This document shows positions 1 to 11,984 of a stretch of DNA of 64,000 bases, one piece after another (position 1 is the stretch's first letter; each line of letters opens with the position of its first letter). The notes beneath the pieces are model-generated. The model saw only the letters and a program-made list of their open reading frames with translations, made no database searches and was not told the origin of the DNA. Source of the DNA: Carposina sasakii (Eukaryota > Arthropoda > Insecta > Lepidoptera > Carposinidae); NCBI GenBank assembly GCA_014607495.2, contig CP053169.1:4836001-4900000 (forward strand). The letters run 5' to 3'. The position numbers and the translations under genes are program-made.

Positions 1-255
1 GCAGGTAGAGACTGGATGCAAAAAGCCCAAGATGGAAAGCTCTGGAGGAGGCGTTCACCCGAAGAGGGGCCCAAAAATATACCTAGGATTTAATCATGCA
101 TGAATTTATAATTTTAATTAAATTTTTTATCATATTATTAATGCATATAATTTACTTCAATTTATTTTAAATGTATGTGTAACAATTTTGTATGGGATCA
201 AATAACAGGCTATTTATTTTTTGTAATTAGCATGAAAATCTCTTTATTTAGTTTC

Positions 256-600
256 ATCTCCTTCCGTACATGTCGTATAAGTCGACTGTAATTTAGGGAT
301 GTTTTCTCAGGCGATGAGCCTGGCAACTGTTACTGATCTTTAACATATAACATAAAAAATAACGTTGCCAAAAACGTAATGTAAAAGAGATGGTAAAATT
401 CGTCATCCGAGTTAATTGACCCGATAGCTCAGTTGATAGAGCGAAAGCACGGTTTGCAAGAGGTCGTGAGTTCAAATCACTCATTTTCTTAATAATATTT
501 AACATATCACCCCGCCATGCTAAACGTGGCCGTATGATTTCTTTCGCGATCCTGCAGTTCTTTCCCTTCCCTTTCCACTTCTTAGGAATACGGCCGTATG
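256..600 (+). repeat. Family A repeat, split by a nested SINE
   Basis: Two halves (256-348 and 498-600) read as one family A copy: CATCTCCTTCCGT..CATGTCGT, then a CAGGCGATGAGC core, then CATGCTAAACGTGG, then GCGATCCTGCAGTTC. The halves are separated by the tRNA-derived insert at 349-497. Family A recurs at many places in this window. Confidence 0.8.
349..497 (+). mobile_element. tRNA-derived SINE inserted in family A repeat, 10-bp TSD
   Basis: The element is flanked by perfect copies of TTTAACATAT (339-348 and 498-507). It contains a tRNA-like body from about 418 with A box (TAGCTCAGTTG) and B box (GAGTTCAAATC) and ends in an AT-rich tail. About 70 bp of non-tRNA sequence precedes the tRNA-like body. 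Related copies lie at 40634-40751 and 55820-55939. Confidence 0.82.
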
Positions 601-1466
601 AATGTAGGTAGGTATATGTATCTGTTTAGACTTATGTCGTCGGGCCAAACTCATTTAGACCAGAGACCCATCAACTTAAGTTTGTCAAATAATGCCACAT
701 ACCTTTCTAGATGAAATACCATATGTTTCCGGGATGAAAAGTAGCCAGTGAAAACTAATTCTACGCTTGACGGCATCATCGCCATAGCCGGTAGTTGCGA
801 CAGGCAATGGATAGGAATGGATGCCGTAGTAAGAAAAGGTTTATTGATATGATCTAATTATTAGTGCGAATTTGTACTTCTACGATTCTCGTTCTAGAAT
901 TAAAGTTTACCAATATGGCGGTCTTGTATTGTAACGTCGTAATTTATCGAGTTGCCAAAACGGGTAGTTCGTGACTAGGGGAAGTACTACCAAACTGTAA
1001 GGTTCGAGTGCACAAGTTTCGGTGTAAAACTGCTTTACAACGTCGTCTACTGTAGGAACTTAGCGTTTGCTAGTGTACCTACCTATGAAGGCAACTTAGA
1101 TTGGAACTCATTAAGTGAGGACAAGGAGGAGATGAAGACCCGCGACCGCCAATGTGGCATACGCAGCGCAGTATGGACCAATCACTGGCAAATACTTGTG
1201 CGTCCTACTTCTCTACCCCGACAAGGACAAATGGTGATGTCCTCATCATGTGTTGTTAGTAAAGAGTGAGGGGAATTTCCCCGAACACAAAGATGGTAAA
1301 ACCAAATTAGTGTAATCTGGAGAACACAACTCCTTTTCCGCGCAAAACAGATGTTAGGCGCAAATGTCAATCATTATCATCTGCCTTCCCTTAAGAGTGG
1401 GGGCAAGAGCGCAATATTTACCCTTCACTCTCATTCATTTCTAGACATACCCAATGCACTCCTTAC
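600..1466. other. No gene recognised (presumed intron 3 of the BRIP1-like gene)
   Basis: The stretch lies on the 3' side of BRIP1-like exon 3. I looked on the minus strand for the YGTRTH helicase motif that should follow and did not find it. A 62-codon open frame at 1182-1370 has no recognisable domain. Confidence 0.5.
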
Positions 1467-1521
1467 TCCGACGGCTGCACGTTGCATGCGCAACTGCATT
1501 CAGTATTGAAGTCCGTGTCAC
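1467..1521 (-). CDS. BRIP1: BRIP1-like coding exon 3, Cys-rich segment
   Basis: This short exon (55 nt) has acceptor cgacag| and donor GA|gtaagg. Joined in phase to exon 2 it reads [19 protein letters not shown]. The CSCAC patch corresponds to the CCCAC segment that follows the AWQ region in vertebrate FANCJ. Another acceptor 48 bp upstream (catag) gives the wrong phase and was not used. The exon is too short to prove by itself. Support comes from the exact phase, both splice sites and the motif. Confidence 0.72.
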
Positions 1522-3072
1522 CTGTCGAGGCCGAGCGTCGCTTGTCGCGTGAGTTATGGCCGCAGGCCTATGCACGCGAACACTTGTCATTTTATGTATT
1601 TTCGACAGGCCTTCGAAGGTATGTTTTCAGATTTACGCGATACTGTTAAAGTTACTAACTTTCACATTTATACCAATATTATAAGAAACAATATTATATA
1701 AAATATGACTGAGTCTTGAATCAATGTGCTCTAAGATTGAAGATTTAGCTTTCGATACCTATTAAAATTATGAATAACTTGCTATATCAGTTGTTCTGCC
1801 TATCAAATAATATCTGGACAGGATCTGAATAAAATTTATATAAACCAACACAATGTATGGATATGGGTAATTTTACAGGGTATATTTTGTTTTTATGCTA
1901 AATAAGTACAAAAAATTTAACAAAAATAATGTGCAATGTTATGTGATGAAAAATGTAAAAAAAAGTCACCGGTCCTTTCATTCATTTTAGATTGCATATA
2001 CCAAAATGGTAGTGTTAACAGCTAAATTAAAAAAACTTACTTCTTTCCTGCAGTTGCCACGCCAAAGCTCCACACAACAGAGCTAGAGTCTTCCCTGAGC
2101 CGGTAGGGCTCTCTAGGAGACAGTTCTGACCTTTCTGAATTGCTGTAATTATCTGAAACAAGTTTCAAATATTGTTATACATAGTGGTATTGGAGTAAGT
2201 TTTCTGGATCAAGATATTACACAATTTTAACCCTGAATACAAGTTACCTAGTATATTGACATGATCGCTGCTAGTTAATTTTCTTAACATGCTGAGATCA
2301 GACATTGACAAAAAAACCAAGGAATATAGGTAGTCTGCAGCAGTGAATGTGTTAAACTGAGTGTTTGTATAATTTGCCTGGTTATTTTTTATAGTTTTAG
2401 TCTACTGCGGAACTAGTAGATAACTTATATTAACCATCATCATTGAAACTGATTCATAATTTCATAGACATAAGGGACAACTGCAGGATAGAACGGTCTA
2501 CTTGAATGCTCATAGTCATGTAAATAGGAAGGTGCTAGGTAGGTATTTACTATGTGTTACATAAGTACAAATCTGTAGAGTTGTCTCAAATTTGATGAGA
2601 CCTGCAAAGGCACTATATGGTTAGTAAAAGTAGATTATGTAGTAATGCACAGTATTTAATGTCTTACCTTTGCCATTAAAGCAATCTGGCAACCATAAGG
2701 ATCTACAGGAAGGTGTACTTTAACCGATTGTATCATCTTTTCGAATACTGGAGTCTTTTTTACAGGTTCAGTGTATGTTGAAAGATTAATGGCTTTATTG
2801 GCTGTGTTAAAGATTTGCCTCCGTACTGGAGCTTTTGAACTAGAAGGTTTTGTGGAGGTACCAGGTTTTGCATCAGGGAATAACTTATGAATAGCAGCAC
2901 TTCTGGCTTTTGTATCAACTGCAGGCAGTTCTGACTCTTCATCTTCATCAGAAGTTATTGTTATGCACTCATTTGAGGTTATGACAGTCATACTTTCATC
3001 CTCGTCACTTATCGGATAAATTATAGTATTGCTAGAACTTTCGTCGGTTAATTCCGGCGAATTTGAAGCCAT
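1467..3072 (-). CDS. BRIP1: FANCJ/BRIP1-type DNA helicase, 5' part of gene (three exons, continues off left edge)
   Basis: This is the start of an Fe-S superfamily 2 DNA helicase of the FANCJ/BRIP1 (XPD-like) family. Members unwind DNA 5'-3' in the nucleus during crosslink repair and G-quadruplex processing. Coding exons are 3072-2668, 2152-2041 and 1521-1467 on the minus strand. They total 572 nt (190 codons plus 2 nt), and the phases (0, 1, 2) join without a stop. Residues 117-135 hold the Q-motif region ([19 protein letters not shown], Gln129). Residues 149-157 are Walker A (ESPTGSGKT), followed by [11 protein letters not shown], which is close to human FANCJ. RTEL1 was considered, but its Walker A has TGTGKT and its following residues differ. 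The Cys-rich exon 3 matches the insertion present in FANCJ. The N-terminus before the Q motif is about 115 residues longer than in human FANCJ. Fe-S, DEAH and later motifs must lie left of the window. Confidence 0.88.
2041..2152 (-). CDS. BRIP1: BRIP1-like coding exon 2 with Walker A
   Basis: The exon is bounded by tgtttcag at its 5' end and A|gtaagt at its 3' end. It encodes 37 residues beginning [20 protein letters not shown] and running through [17 protein letters not shown]. Lys156 and Thr157 of the P-loop bind ATP phosphates in this family. The phase is 0 in and 1 out, matching exons 1 and 3. Confidence 0.9.
2668..3072 (-). CDS. BRIP1: BRIP1-like coding exon 1 (residues 1-135)
   Basis: The ATG at 3072-3070 is preceded by CCCACC and followed by G, a strong Kozak context. 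The exon ends AAG|gtaagac, a consensus donor, in phase 0. The first 60 residues are acidic and Ser/Thr-rich, with two hydrophobic-acidic stretches ([12 protein letters not shown] and [11 protein letters not shown]) that resemble SUMO-interaction motifs. A basic, low-complexity linker follows, then the Q-motif region at the exon end. Three residues read beyond the donor (VRH and stop) are intron read-through, not protein. Confidence 0.87.
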
Positions 3073-3300
3073 GGTGGGAAAAGTATTTCACTGATAACAC
3101 GATAAATGTTCTGTAAATTGGTTATAAACAACAACGTCTTTCCCGCGTAAACAATTATACTGCTCGCTCTGTATTAACAACTTTACACTGTTATTTTGAA
3201 AGTGACATTATTACTGTTGCACACTTTGTCTTTTTCACTATTATATTGAAATGCAAGCTTTGTATGTAATAAATGGTTTTATTATAGGAAAAAGAAAAAG
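3073..3300 (-). promoter_or_regulatory. Presumed 5' UTR and core promoter region of the BRIP1-like gene
   Basis: This is the sequence directly upstream of the strong-context ATG. It is AT-rich with no upstream in-frame coding extension that I can support. I see no clear TATA box at a fixed spacing. It is assigned only from position. Confidence 0.35.
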
Positions 3301-3514
3301 TCGCAGTAGCAAAATCCCATCAAAAAACCAAACAAATAAATGTCACTGTCAACGTCATCATACAGCTGATTTTGACACATATGTTTTTTAATTGTTTTAC
3401 GGCATCAACATATTAATATTTACAGGTCATAAATAAGTGTTTTTTCTAAAATTTTATAAATACTAGTAATAGTATTTTTATTACCTCCATGGGCCTGAGT
3501 TTATAAGTCGACTA

Positions 3515-3575
3515 TTTTACGACATGCACGGAAGGAGCTGCGGCTGTATTCTAGCGGCTGCCCGCATCAGCAGGT
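3515..3575 (-). repeat. Family A repeat fragment
   Basis: The segment GACATGCACGGAAGGAG..GCTGC, with a CCGCATCAGC end, is the reverse complement of the 5' part of family A. Confidence 0.7.
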
Positions 3576-4317
3576 ACTACAGATGCATGAGCAATAAAAT
3601 GTGTAGGTAACTACCCTATAGGTATTTTTTTTTTATTTACACACACTGTACAAGTGTTGCACCGCTGTACATGGTAAGTGAATAAATGGGTTGTATCACA
3701 ACAAATTAGATTAATATTTATACGACATTTACAAATCGCAATACGTAGCTGTCGAGACGTGGTGTAATAAAGTAACATAAATGTATTTTATTGCTCATCC
3801 TCCATTAACGTTGTCTGGCTGTATCAAGAGTGTTGCCGTTGCATCGGCAAGCTCCCTCCAAATTTTGGCGCCATTTACACGAATGAGTTGTCAGCGAAGT
3901 ATATGGCGCGTAGTTATTTAATTTATTACTCGACACACAACATTGTAATGCCCCGTTGTAATCTCAATTAGAAACAGCATTCAGATCTCACTGTGCCGGT
4001 AGGTAGCTAAGAGTTGTTGGTATCGTCAAAAGTCACAACGTACTTATTATGTCTAACGTATATCAGGTACCTACCTAAGCGGTAAACATTGATTAACATT
4101 CATAAAGTAACAAAGTAAGTACATAATCCTTACAATATTTTGTTTGGTAGGTAGGTTTACCTACCTACTTTTTGTGTGGCCACTTTAAAAGTTCCAGATC
4201 TTAGAATAACAACGTGGTGAATACTAATATTATATCGTGTTCTCGAAATACGGGTAGCCAGAACTATAGAATCATAAAAAGACATTGCCTTAGCGGCTAG
4301 TGTAGATTTGAGCTTAA

Positions 4318-4630
4318 TCTATTACATATAATAAATATGTAACAGATCGCTGTCTGTACATGGAAGATGTATGAGAAAGAATATTATAGGAGACCTTTAT
4401 TAACGCAATAGTACCTACCCAAAATATTGATTGTTGGAGTTTTTATCTGTTTGTCTGTGCGTTTGTGCACGCTAATCTCAGAAACGGCTGAACCGATTTC
4501 GATGCAGTTTTCTGGAATATATTGTATATAGGCTACTTTTTATCCCGCGAAATGTTTTTATCCCGGATAATTTCGACATTTTTTTTTCTGTAGTCCACGC
4601 GTACGGAGTCGCGGGCGTCCACTAGTGTCA
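4318..4630 (-). repeat. Family B repeat (retroelement 3' tail-like), near full length
   Basis: In reverse complement it begins CTAGTGGACGCCCGCGACTC and contains a GCGTGGACTACAG block. The paired GGGATAAAAA motifs and an AAACGGCTG..CACAAACGCACAGAC segment follow, then ACAGACAGCGATC near the end. It aligns over its whole length with the copy at 12140-12468. Such elements are usual retroposon tails in Lepidoptera; the exact class is not decided here. Confidence 0.78.
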
Positions 4631-4782
4631 CAATAAAACAATACTTTCGTATTAGATTAAAGTGTTACTTAATTATCTGAACAAAAGCTCGCGTCCCTAT
4701 CGAGTCCTATCCCTGCCAATTAATGGTATACTTTATAGCGCTTTCTCTATCGAAGCGCACTTTTATCAGCGTATGTCACTAG

Positions 4783-4862
4783 CCATGCCAACCCTCGGCT
4801 ACAAACAGCCACTGTAAAAACCAATTCCAAACCTTACTAGTCACTTAACAAGGTTGGCATGG
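4783..4862. repeat. Short hairpin element with 11-bp perfect terminal inverted repeat
   Basis: CCATGCCAACC at 4783-4793 is matched by GGTTGGCATGG at 4852-4862, giving an 80-bp unit. It is consistent with a very small inverted-repeat element or remnant; no second copy was found in the window. Confidence 0.55.
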
Positions 4863-7244
4863 ACTGCAAAGTTATTGCGGCGATGTAAAGTTGCGTTTCT
4901 ACTTAATTTGATGGCCAAACTTTTGGTATCGAACTCATTTATACCAAATGTCTCAGAGTAATAGTGTATCTAATAAAAAGTGCGAAAATCATACTTACTA
5001 TGTACCTGATCCGTCTTGCTAGATTTGCCAGACAAGCTATAGTCCGCCACTCTACTCGCTTATGTGACTACTGAAACAAATCGATTGGGAAATATTTTCC
5101 CTGGACATCCCACTGTCATGAAGTGTAATTATAGATTTTGCCCTATTGTCATAAATTAGAAGAATACCTGAACTTCGGTAATCGGACTTGGATACACTAG
5201 TATCTTGAGATCCAGGAAAAAAGATCCCTATCACGCGTCATAAAGGCGTCAGAAACGGTTTTCGTTGAGCGAAATAGTATAAATTCAAAGTGATAAGCGA
5301 ACTTTATGTACTTATAGTTACTCTGTGCTCTACACTGTCAGGGTTGTGCATTCCTTCAGTTAATCAAACTAAAGATAGTAGAAATCGCAAGGAATAAAAT
5401 GTTTGTACACATTTTATTACGTATCGAGTAATCCCAAGACGTTTGGTAACTCGGTCGTTAATCTGTAAGTTTGAGTTATAACTGTTTCAGTGTCTTATCT
5501 CGCTTATTTACTCGGGATTAGTTCAGTAATTTGTTTATTACTCTGTTGCTCTGTTTGTGTACGAAGGATATTTTTATTTCTCATCTAGGTATATAGGTAT
5601 GTACTACAGGGAATATGCACATATTTTTTATGATTTTAAATGATTATTTACATCATTACAAATGTGTAAAAGAAATATCGGCACCATAAATACAAAATTT
5701 AGTATAAAATAAATTGTTTAAAATAGTGGGCTAAAAACAAGTTTTTAAACAACTGTCATTTAGGCGCGCTTTTAGTGACGTCAAAGTCTGTACAGTTAAA
5801 TACCGTGATCAAACATCCATCAAGTAAGTAAAGCTGGCTACTCACGATCCAATTTCGCATTCAACCTGTTGTCATTGCGCAGTGGGCTAGGTTAAAAAAA
5901 AGTGGATTGGAGATTGAAGCTCCCGTGAATCGGGCCGGTTTTATTCTGTATTACTCATTTTATCAATACGAACATTCGTGTTTTAGTATGAACAGTGGCT
6001 TTATTGTGATTTTCTTCATCTACTTGTAGTTCAGTATATTAGGAAGACAGCCGCGTATAATATTTATAATGCTTCCTACTACTTAGTTTTATTCACAGAG
6101 AAGTGTGTAGAGGTATTTAATCAGTAGGTACGTACTTGTGTAAAAACAAATTTTAAAAACAAAAAAATACAGAGCTCATATAGTTTAAGTTCTTCGTGAA
6201 TCTTCCTTCAAATTCCTTTGCCTTTATCATCAGATGAGTGAGTCCATCTGCGCCCATCCGACATGACCGCATGTCCACTGCAACGAGACCATTCAGTATG
6301 GGCGCTCGTGCATGCACCCCTTGCTAACCGGGTAGGATATATTGTTAGGATTTCCCAAGAAGTATGGGACTTTTTTGTTGTTTCTTGTAGTTTGGGGTCG
6401 ATGAGGAGTTTTAAGGAATTTTTGTAGTGCAAAACATTGTGCTAACATGGAATATTAATCGCCAGTTTCTCGAAAGCTAATCAATATTTGAATGCCAATT
6501 TAACTGTAATTTTACTGTAGTTTTGATGATTATTATCTTTGAGTATTATAACATTATAACACCCAAAAAATTTTGGCGGTGTAGTTCCTAATACAGACGG
6601 GGTCACGTCAACGTGTACTAAAAACATCTCTAAAAATTTACTTGGATTAATCTTTATTGAACACTCAATGAGAGAGGCAGTGAAGAGAATTAATAAGGAA
6701 CACTTATCGTCACTTGTGATCGGAATTAAAAATAAACTAAGCCTAGTTTTTCGTCACACCTAAGTTTCTTAGAAAAATAAATAGTACTCTACTAACCAGA
6801 GTCCATTTTAAAGAATAATTCCTATGCCTGATTTTCGGAACTAACATTTTTTGTATGCAGTGCCACGGCAAATGTGGTCATACACATAGTAACTAGCGCC
6901 TACATCCTAAGGAACTATTAGATGAAACGCACTATACTATTTATTTGTAGTAAACGCATTAGCGACCCCTGTGGTTCTGGCCGCGACATATGTCGTAAGC
7001 AACTCGTCGTCCGGCCGGACGGAATAATTTGTTACAAATCCTGATTAGTAGGTTTACGATGTTTTTATGCGTATTGTTTGAATTATTTAGTCACATTATG
7101 GATACGGATATTTGTAAGGCTGAGGCGACATATTGTTATGAAGTTGTTCCTACACGATATTTAAAATTTGCATCGTGATTTCCTTATACAGAATAAAATT
7201 TCCGTTATGTTCCAACGTCTCATAAGTCTCAACTTGACAGTATT

Positions 7245-7365
7245 AATTTACACCTGTCCGCTTTGCTAAACGTGTCTACGGCATGTCCTTTATGATTCTG
7301 AAGTTCCGCTATCTCATTTTGGCAACACAGTCGTGTGCACCTATATGTATTTATGTAAATATATT
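7245..7365 (+). repeat. Degenerate family A copy (3' part)
   Basis: It matches the 3' half of family A: CTGTCCGCTTTGCTAAACGTG, then a TGATTCTGAAGTTCCG block, then CATTTTGGCAACACAGTCGTG. Confidence 0.65.
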
Positions 7366-8997
7366 TCTATATGAAGAGTACCAACCAACATGAGGTTTGT
7401 ACTCAGTAGGTAGGTAAGTACCTATTCTGTGCTAATATAATCCATCATAATAAGACCCTATTCTGCATCGGAATAGGAGGCTATGCTACGAGTATAATGA
7501 CATCTCAAAAAAACCACCATGACATGCACTTTCATGTAATTTAAAGGCAATAAGGCAATAAAATGTGCATTATTTTTCTTCTAATTAGTATTTTATTGGG
7601 AAACTCAGGCGAGCGGAGGCAAAAAGTGGTTCTATTGCATGATAAAAGTGCCAAGTTTCTTAGTAGTGGTATGGAAAAATGTTTATGTAGGCTCAAAATA
7701 TGCTGTAACTCGACATTTTTATGTTAAAGAGGGACGCTACACCTGCGCGTATGTGCGCCCCTGTAGGTCGCTGCTTTGGAACTATAAACTACTGAAAATA
7801 AAGCAAATGAAAACTGCCCTTTAAGCCACATTATATTATAATACATTTTCTTGAATATTTATTGAATGCAATTATTGATATGCTATTAATTATTAGTAAA
7901 AACTTGAACAATGTGTCAAAAAGTTTAGACCAAGCTAGTCATATGTTGCTTCAATAAAATTGTATGCTGTTGTAAGAAAATGGAATCACTGAAATAAGGC
8001 TTTATCATTGCATCGCAGAAATTTGTTAAAACATTATTTTGTGTGTCGTTTGCCCCTATTTTTTCGGATTGAAATAGTTTTCATACATTACCTTGCTCCA
8101 TCGAACCCAGAGGTTTTTTAGTCCAAATTTGCTGTCTTCGCGCCATCGATAGCAATCGGAATAGATATTCTTTTTATTGTTGAAACAATTATCTATGTTT
8201 GGTCACCCCATAATAACGCTCGAATGAACAGTATCAAGTATACGTTGTTCTAAATCGATGTGTATAAGATGTCAAATAACAAAATATTACTATTACCACT
8301 ATGTAGCTACTATGTGTTACCTCTAAGTATTTACCTAGAGCATGTAGCCAGAGTTATAGTAGAGCATGTAGTAGCAGAGCTTGGGCTTAGGCATTAAAGT
8401 AAATTATCACCAAAACATGGCTAATATAAAAGAAGCAACTTAACAATATTTGGTGGGAACGAAATATCGGTTATTACAAAATTACCTACGTCATTAATAA
8501 AGGTGTGCTTTAACCATAGAAGTAGGTCTTTATAGATAGAGGCAGTTAAAGTAGTGTCGCGTTGTCGCCACCAATGGGCATAGTCAAGATTTTTTCTAAA
8601 TAAGTTTGAAAGAGAGTACTTACATTTACATGATATTTTACAGTTTTCAATACGCATGGTGACAATTTGGAATATATTAACTTAGCAAGCCAGCTGGGTT
8701 CAGTTCAGATATGACAATTGCTAAATTGCTAGCTCATAAATTATCTTATTAGTGTAGAAACTAGTACGTATTGGCGATTGTCACGCACGTACGTAGAGAT
8801 CGAAGATTTTTCCGGCTAGAAATGGTAAGGTTTGGTAGACACATACTAAATAATAAAAAAGGGATTTGGGGAAATAGAATAGACACTCCTGCATGAATTT
8901 GCCCTGAAAGAAGTGCTTTGCAATCCTTTTTTACACGTAAAGTACATACACTTACATATCTAGTCATTACATAGATCTGTGAATTTGTCGCGTAAAT

Positions 8998-9245
8998 GTG
9001 AGCCATCTCGCTCTTACCAAGTTCATGCTACGGGCGCAGGTGCAGAGGCTTGCACAGGCAACCCTTTCTCATGGTCTCGCTGCATCTAATGGTCCCAATA
9101 CCGTCATCGTAGTCCATCTACTGACATGTCTTCTGGGTGCTAAGACACTAACATTGTTTTGCATCGATGTTCCTTGGCGCAATCGTGGTTAAAATTTTAT
9201 TCATCATGTGATTTGACGAATGCGCGAAATGAAGGCTAGAAAGAA
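8998..9245 (+). repeat. Family E dispersed repeat (partial)
   Basis: The segment around 9150-9235 (TTGCATCGATGTTC..CGTGGTT..ATTTGACGAATGCGCGAAATGAAGGCT) resembles 62970-63095. In reverse orientation it also resembles 46045-46170 and 31700-31765. The left limit is uncertain. Confidence 0.5.
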
Positions 9246-9274
9246 CAAGCATCAGTTTAAAAATTTTTTTAAAA

Positions 9275-9480
9275 CAAGCTTTTAATATTGTTAACAAAAT
9301 GATCGAATCAAACGAGCCCAAACTCGATGAGGTTGCGTCGTGTCATAAAAATATTGCATTGTCATCCGATTTATGCATGCAAAATTTTGGCTCAATCGGA
9401 AACCGGGAAGTGGATCAAATTTAACTTGCAAGATTTGGTTACAGACAACGGGACAGGTGAAACTAAATAAAAGCTTATGG
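9275..9480 (+). repeat. Retroposon 3' end-like repeat
   Basis: The segment ends TTACAGACAACGGGACAGG then TGAAACTAAATAAAAGCTT, a type of non-LTR element tail that I recognise from lepidopteran genomes. There is a single copy in this window, so the assignment is from recall. Confidence 0.45.
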
Positions 9481-10125
9481 AGCAAAGGTTAAGATGACGG
9501 ATCTCTATCGATTCGATGTAGATATTAGTAATTTAGTCTAAGCTCCCGGGATCGAATAGAAGTGCACTGTGATAGTCACTAAGCCTAAAGAGGATCATTC
9601 AGACATTGGAATTTGGACTAAGATTTGGGCAGATAGAGTGCAAAATCTAAGCATAATAAGTAAGTATATGTACTTTTAATTATTCAAAGTTAGAGAGGTG
9701 GTGGTAAAAGTTAGTGTGTCAATCACAAAGTTAGAGAGGTAACGTCAATACCGACTAATAAGGAGGTTTAGCGACCGGTGTAAAATAATTGAATTCACAC
9801 ATTGATCAGAAAATTATATGTATAAGTACTTACTTTAATATCTGCTAATAATGAAGTAAGTTATTTGTACATAGGTTGGGATTTGGATGGATGAAAGTTG
9901 CTGAGTAGTTTGTTTCTTCTTTTGTTTGGGAGTGAAAGTGAGGCAAAACCTCAGATGAATGAAGGCAAAACATTCTTTGAAGTTGCGGAGATGCGGGCGA
10001 AAAAAAATTGTAGCACGTATAGGTATAAAGGAGTTTGTAACACTCTTGCAGAAGCAGTTTAGTTTTTAATCAGAGTCAGCCGTGTTCAGAAGATTCAGTC
10101 ATTCTGGTCATCCATTTCAGTTTGA

Positions 10126-10215
10126 CTACATATAGTCACGCCTATTATCCCCCAAAGAGGTTATGGAGAAGTGTACAAATTACACACCCACTTTTCACCA
10201 GTTAGCTTAAGTCCC
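10126..10215 (+). repeat. Family C-related fragment
   Basis: The sequence TAGTCACGCCTATTATCCCCC, then a TTTTCACCAGTTA block, is shared with 15176-15262. It resembles the first 40 bp of family C (ATCACGCCTTTATCCC). Confidence 0.55.
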
Positions 10216-11200
10216 ACGTGGTAAGGGGTGAGTCTATCGCCGCTTTTCAGGCACAAATACAACAATCTAGCGATCGGTAACTAATCCAATTCATGCCATT
10301 CTAAATAGGTATTATAAGCTATTTAGCTTCAGAGCCTCGTCCGTAAAATAGCAGGGTGCACCACGAGCAGGTGAGGTTGACTTTGGGTCCTATCCTAAGG
10401 TAAGTCTTGGAATTTCATTTTATTCGCGAACTAGCGTATACTTTGCTGTTTTTTTTATAGCAGTTATAGAAATTGGCGGTAAGAGACGTCACATAAAATG
10501 AAGTTGGTGCAGTAGAGTTTATTAGATGATGATTACGTAACGTGGTGCATGAACCATGTGCGTGAAGAAACATTCTGTAGATTAGGGTCGTCTTCTGCAT
10601 GCTGTCTTTATTTTTTTGACACAAAAAGTGGTGCTCTGGATTTTATCAGCTGATGGTATTTTGACGTTTTTGACGGGCAAGTCTGAATAGGTTATACGTA
10701 AGTAGGTATACGTGGTGTAAAATGATGTGCGTGAAGAAATATTTGGCTCTAACATCAAAACAGAAAATGACTTCGAACCTCATTATAAACACAAAGCGAC
10801 TGATAAACGCGCATCGTTAGCTGCTGACATGCTTTTTATATCCACGTCATTTACCAACTTTCGTACGGTGAATGATAGCTGTAATATTTTTGGGGATATA
10901 ACCTAAAAACTAGTCCGCCCCTTTAGTAGAAAAAAAAACAATCATAATCTCATTACAGTAAGCGTGTCGTCACACGCAAGCTATTTGCTCCTTCGTGTTC
11001 TGTTTATATTTTTTTACGTGTCTAGCTAATAGATAGACATTTGTCAGCCTTATCGAGTAAGCTTGGGAAAATAAATAAATGGGATGGCACACGATTCTCT
11101 ATGTGTAAAAAACTATTGCTTTACTGTGCGAGCGACATACAGACAACGCACAGTCAAAACTAATGGGCGATCTTTTGGAAGGTCCCCACCTTACCTATGT

Positions 11201-11280
11201 GATACGTAGGAAAAAATTTGGTATGTATAGATATCTCTATGATGATACGTAGGAAAAAATTTGGTATGTATAGATATCTC
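11201..11280. repeat. 43-bp tandem duplication
   Basis: The unit starting GATACGTAGGAAAAAATTTG at 11201 is repeated at 11244. The two 37-bp cores are identical, which suggests a recent duplication. Confidence 0.9.
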
Positions 11281-11984
11281 AGAATATGATAGATAATTAC
11301 GCATTTCTACACTCATTTTCATGACAAAATGCTGAATTGTAAAACACGCAATTAAAATTACGTAAGGCATATTTAGTTTATCTAGCTGGGATATATGAAT
11401 GTATGTTCTAACAGTTGGTTTAATACCTATCTGTGTAGGTAGAGCTTTTTTATTTAACGTCAATTTTACAAAAACCTACAGTAATACCAAACAATAAAAG
11501 CTTCTCCTAGTTTTACAATTGGAAAGTTCACATTGATTTTGTTTACAAACAATGTGATTTTCGGACAATGTGACTGGCCCACATAAATTACTGGTAATCT
11601 AACTTTGGGTAGCTATTGATCATGGAGGAGATATAGAAAGGAGATGGTCCAACAACGTTTGTTTATAGAAAACTATCAGAAGGCAATTGCGTAAGTAATT
11701 TATTTATTTATTCATTTTATTTTACAATTTCGGGAAGACCAACAGCTATTTATAATTATAGTAAAAATTGTAGAAACATAAAGCCAATAACAGGTCCACA
11801 CTTATAGAAGCATTATGAGAGCTAATCAGGTACTAACTCAACGTTTTTAGCTTTCAACGCAACGTTTTTGGTTATGGTGTAGTTTTAGATCTAGATTTGA
11901 AAGCATTTAAGATATTATTAACGCCTCTTCTGTGACTCTAAACTCTGCCAAATTAAAACGTAACATAACATTTGTGGTTGGAAC

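Larger units (their letters stand above)
4870..11980. other. Intergenic, no gene recognised
   Basis: This is AT-rich sequence with only short open frames that lack domains, codon bias or splice context. Repeats that can be supported inside it are listed separately. Confidence 0.6.

Noticed and set aside
1182..1370. Further BRIP1 exon on the minus strand (62-codon frame)
   Set aside because: It has no helicase motif and no compatible splice sites that I could identify. The expected YGTRTH motif is absent.
4147..4170. AGGTAGGTTTACCTACCT palindrome as a regulatory site
   Set aside because: TAGGTAGG tracts are scattered all over this genome segment, so a local palindrome is expected by chance.
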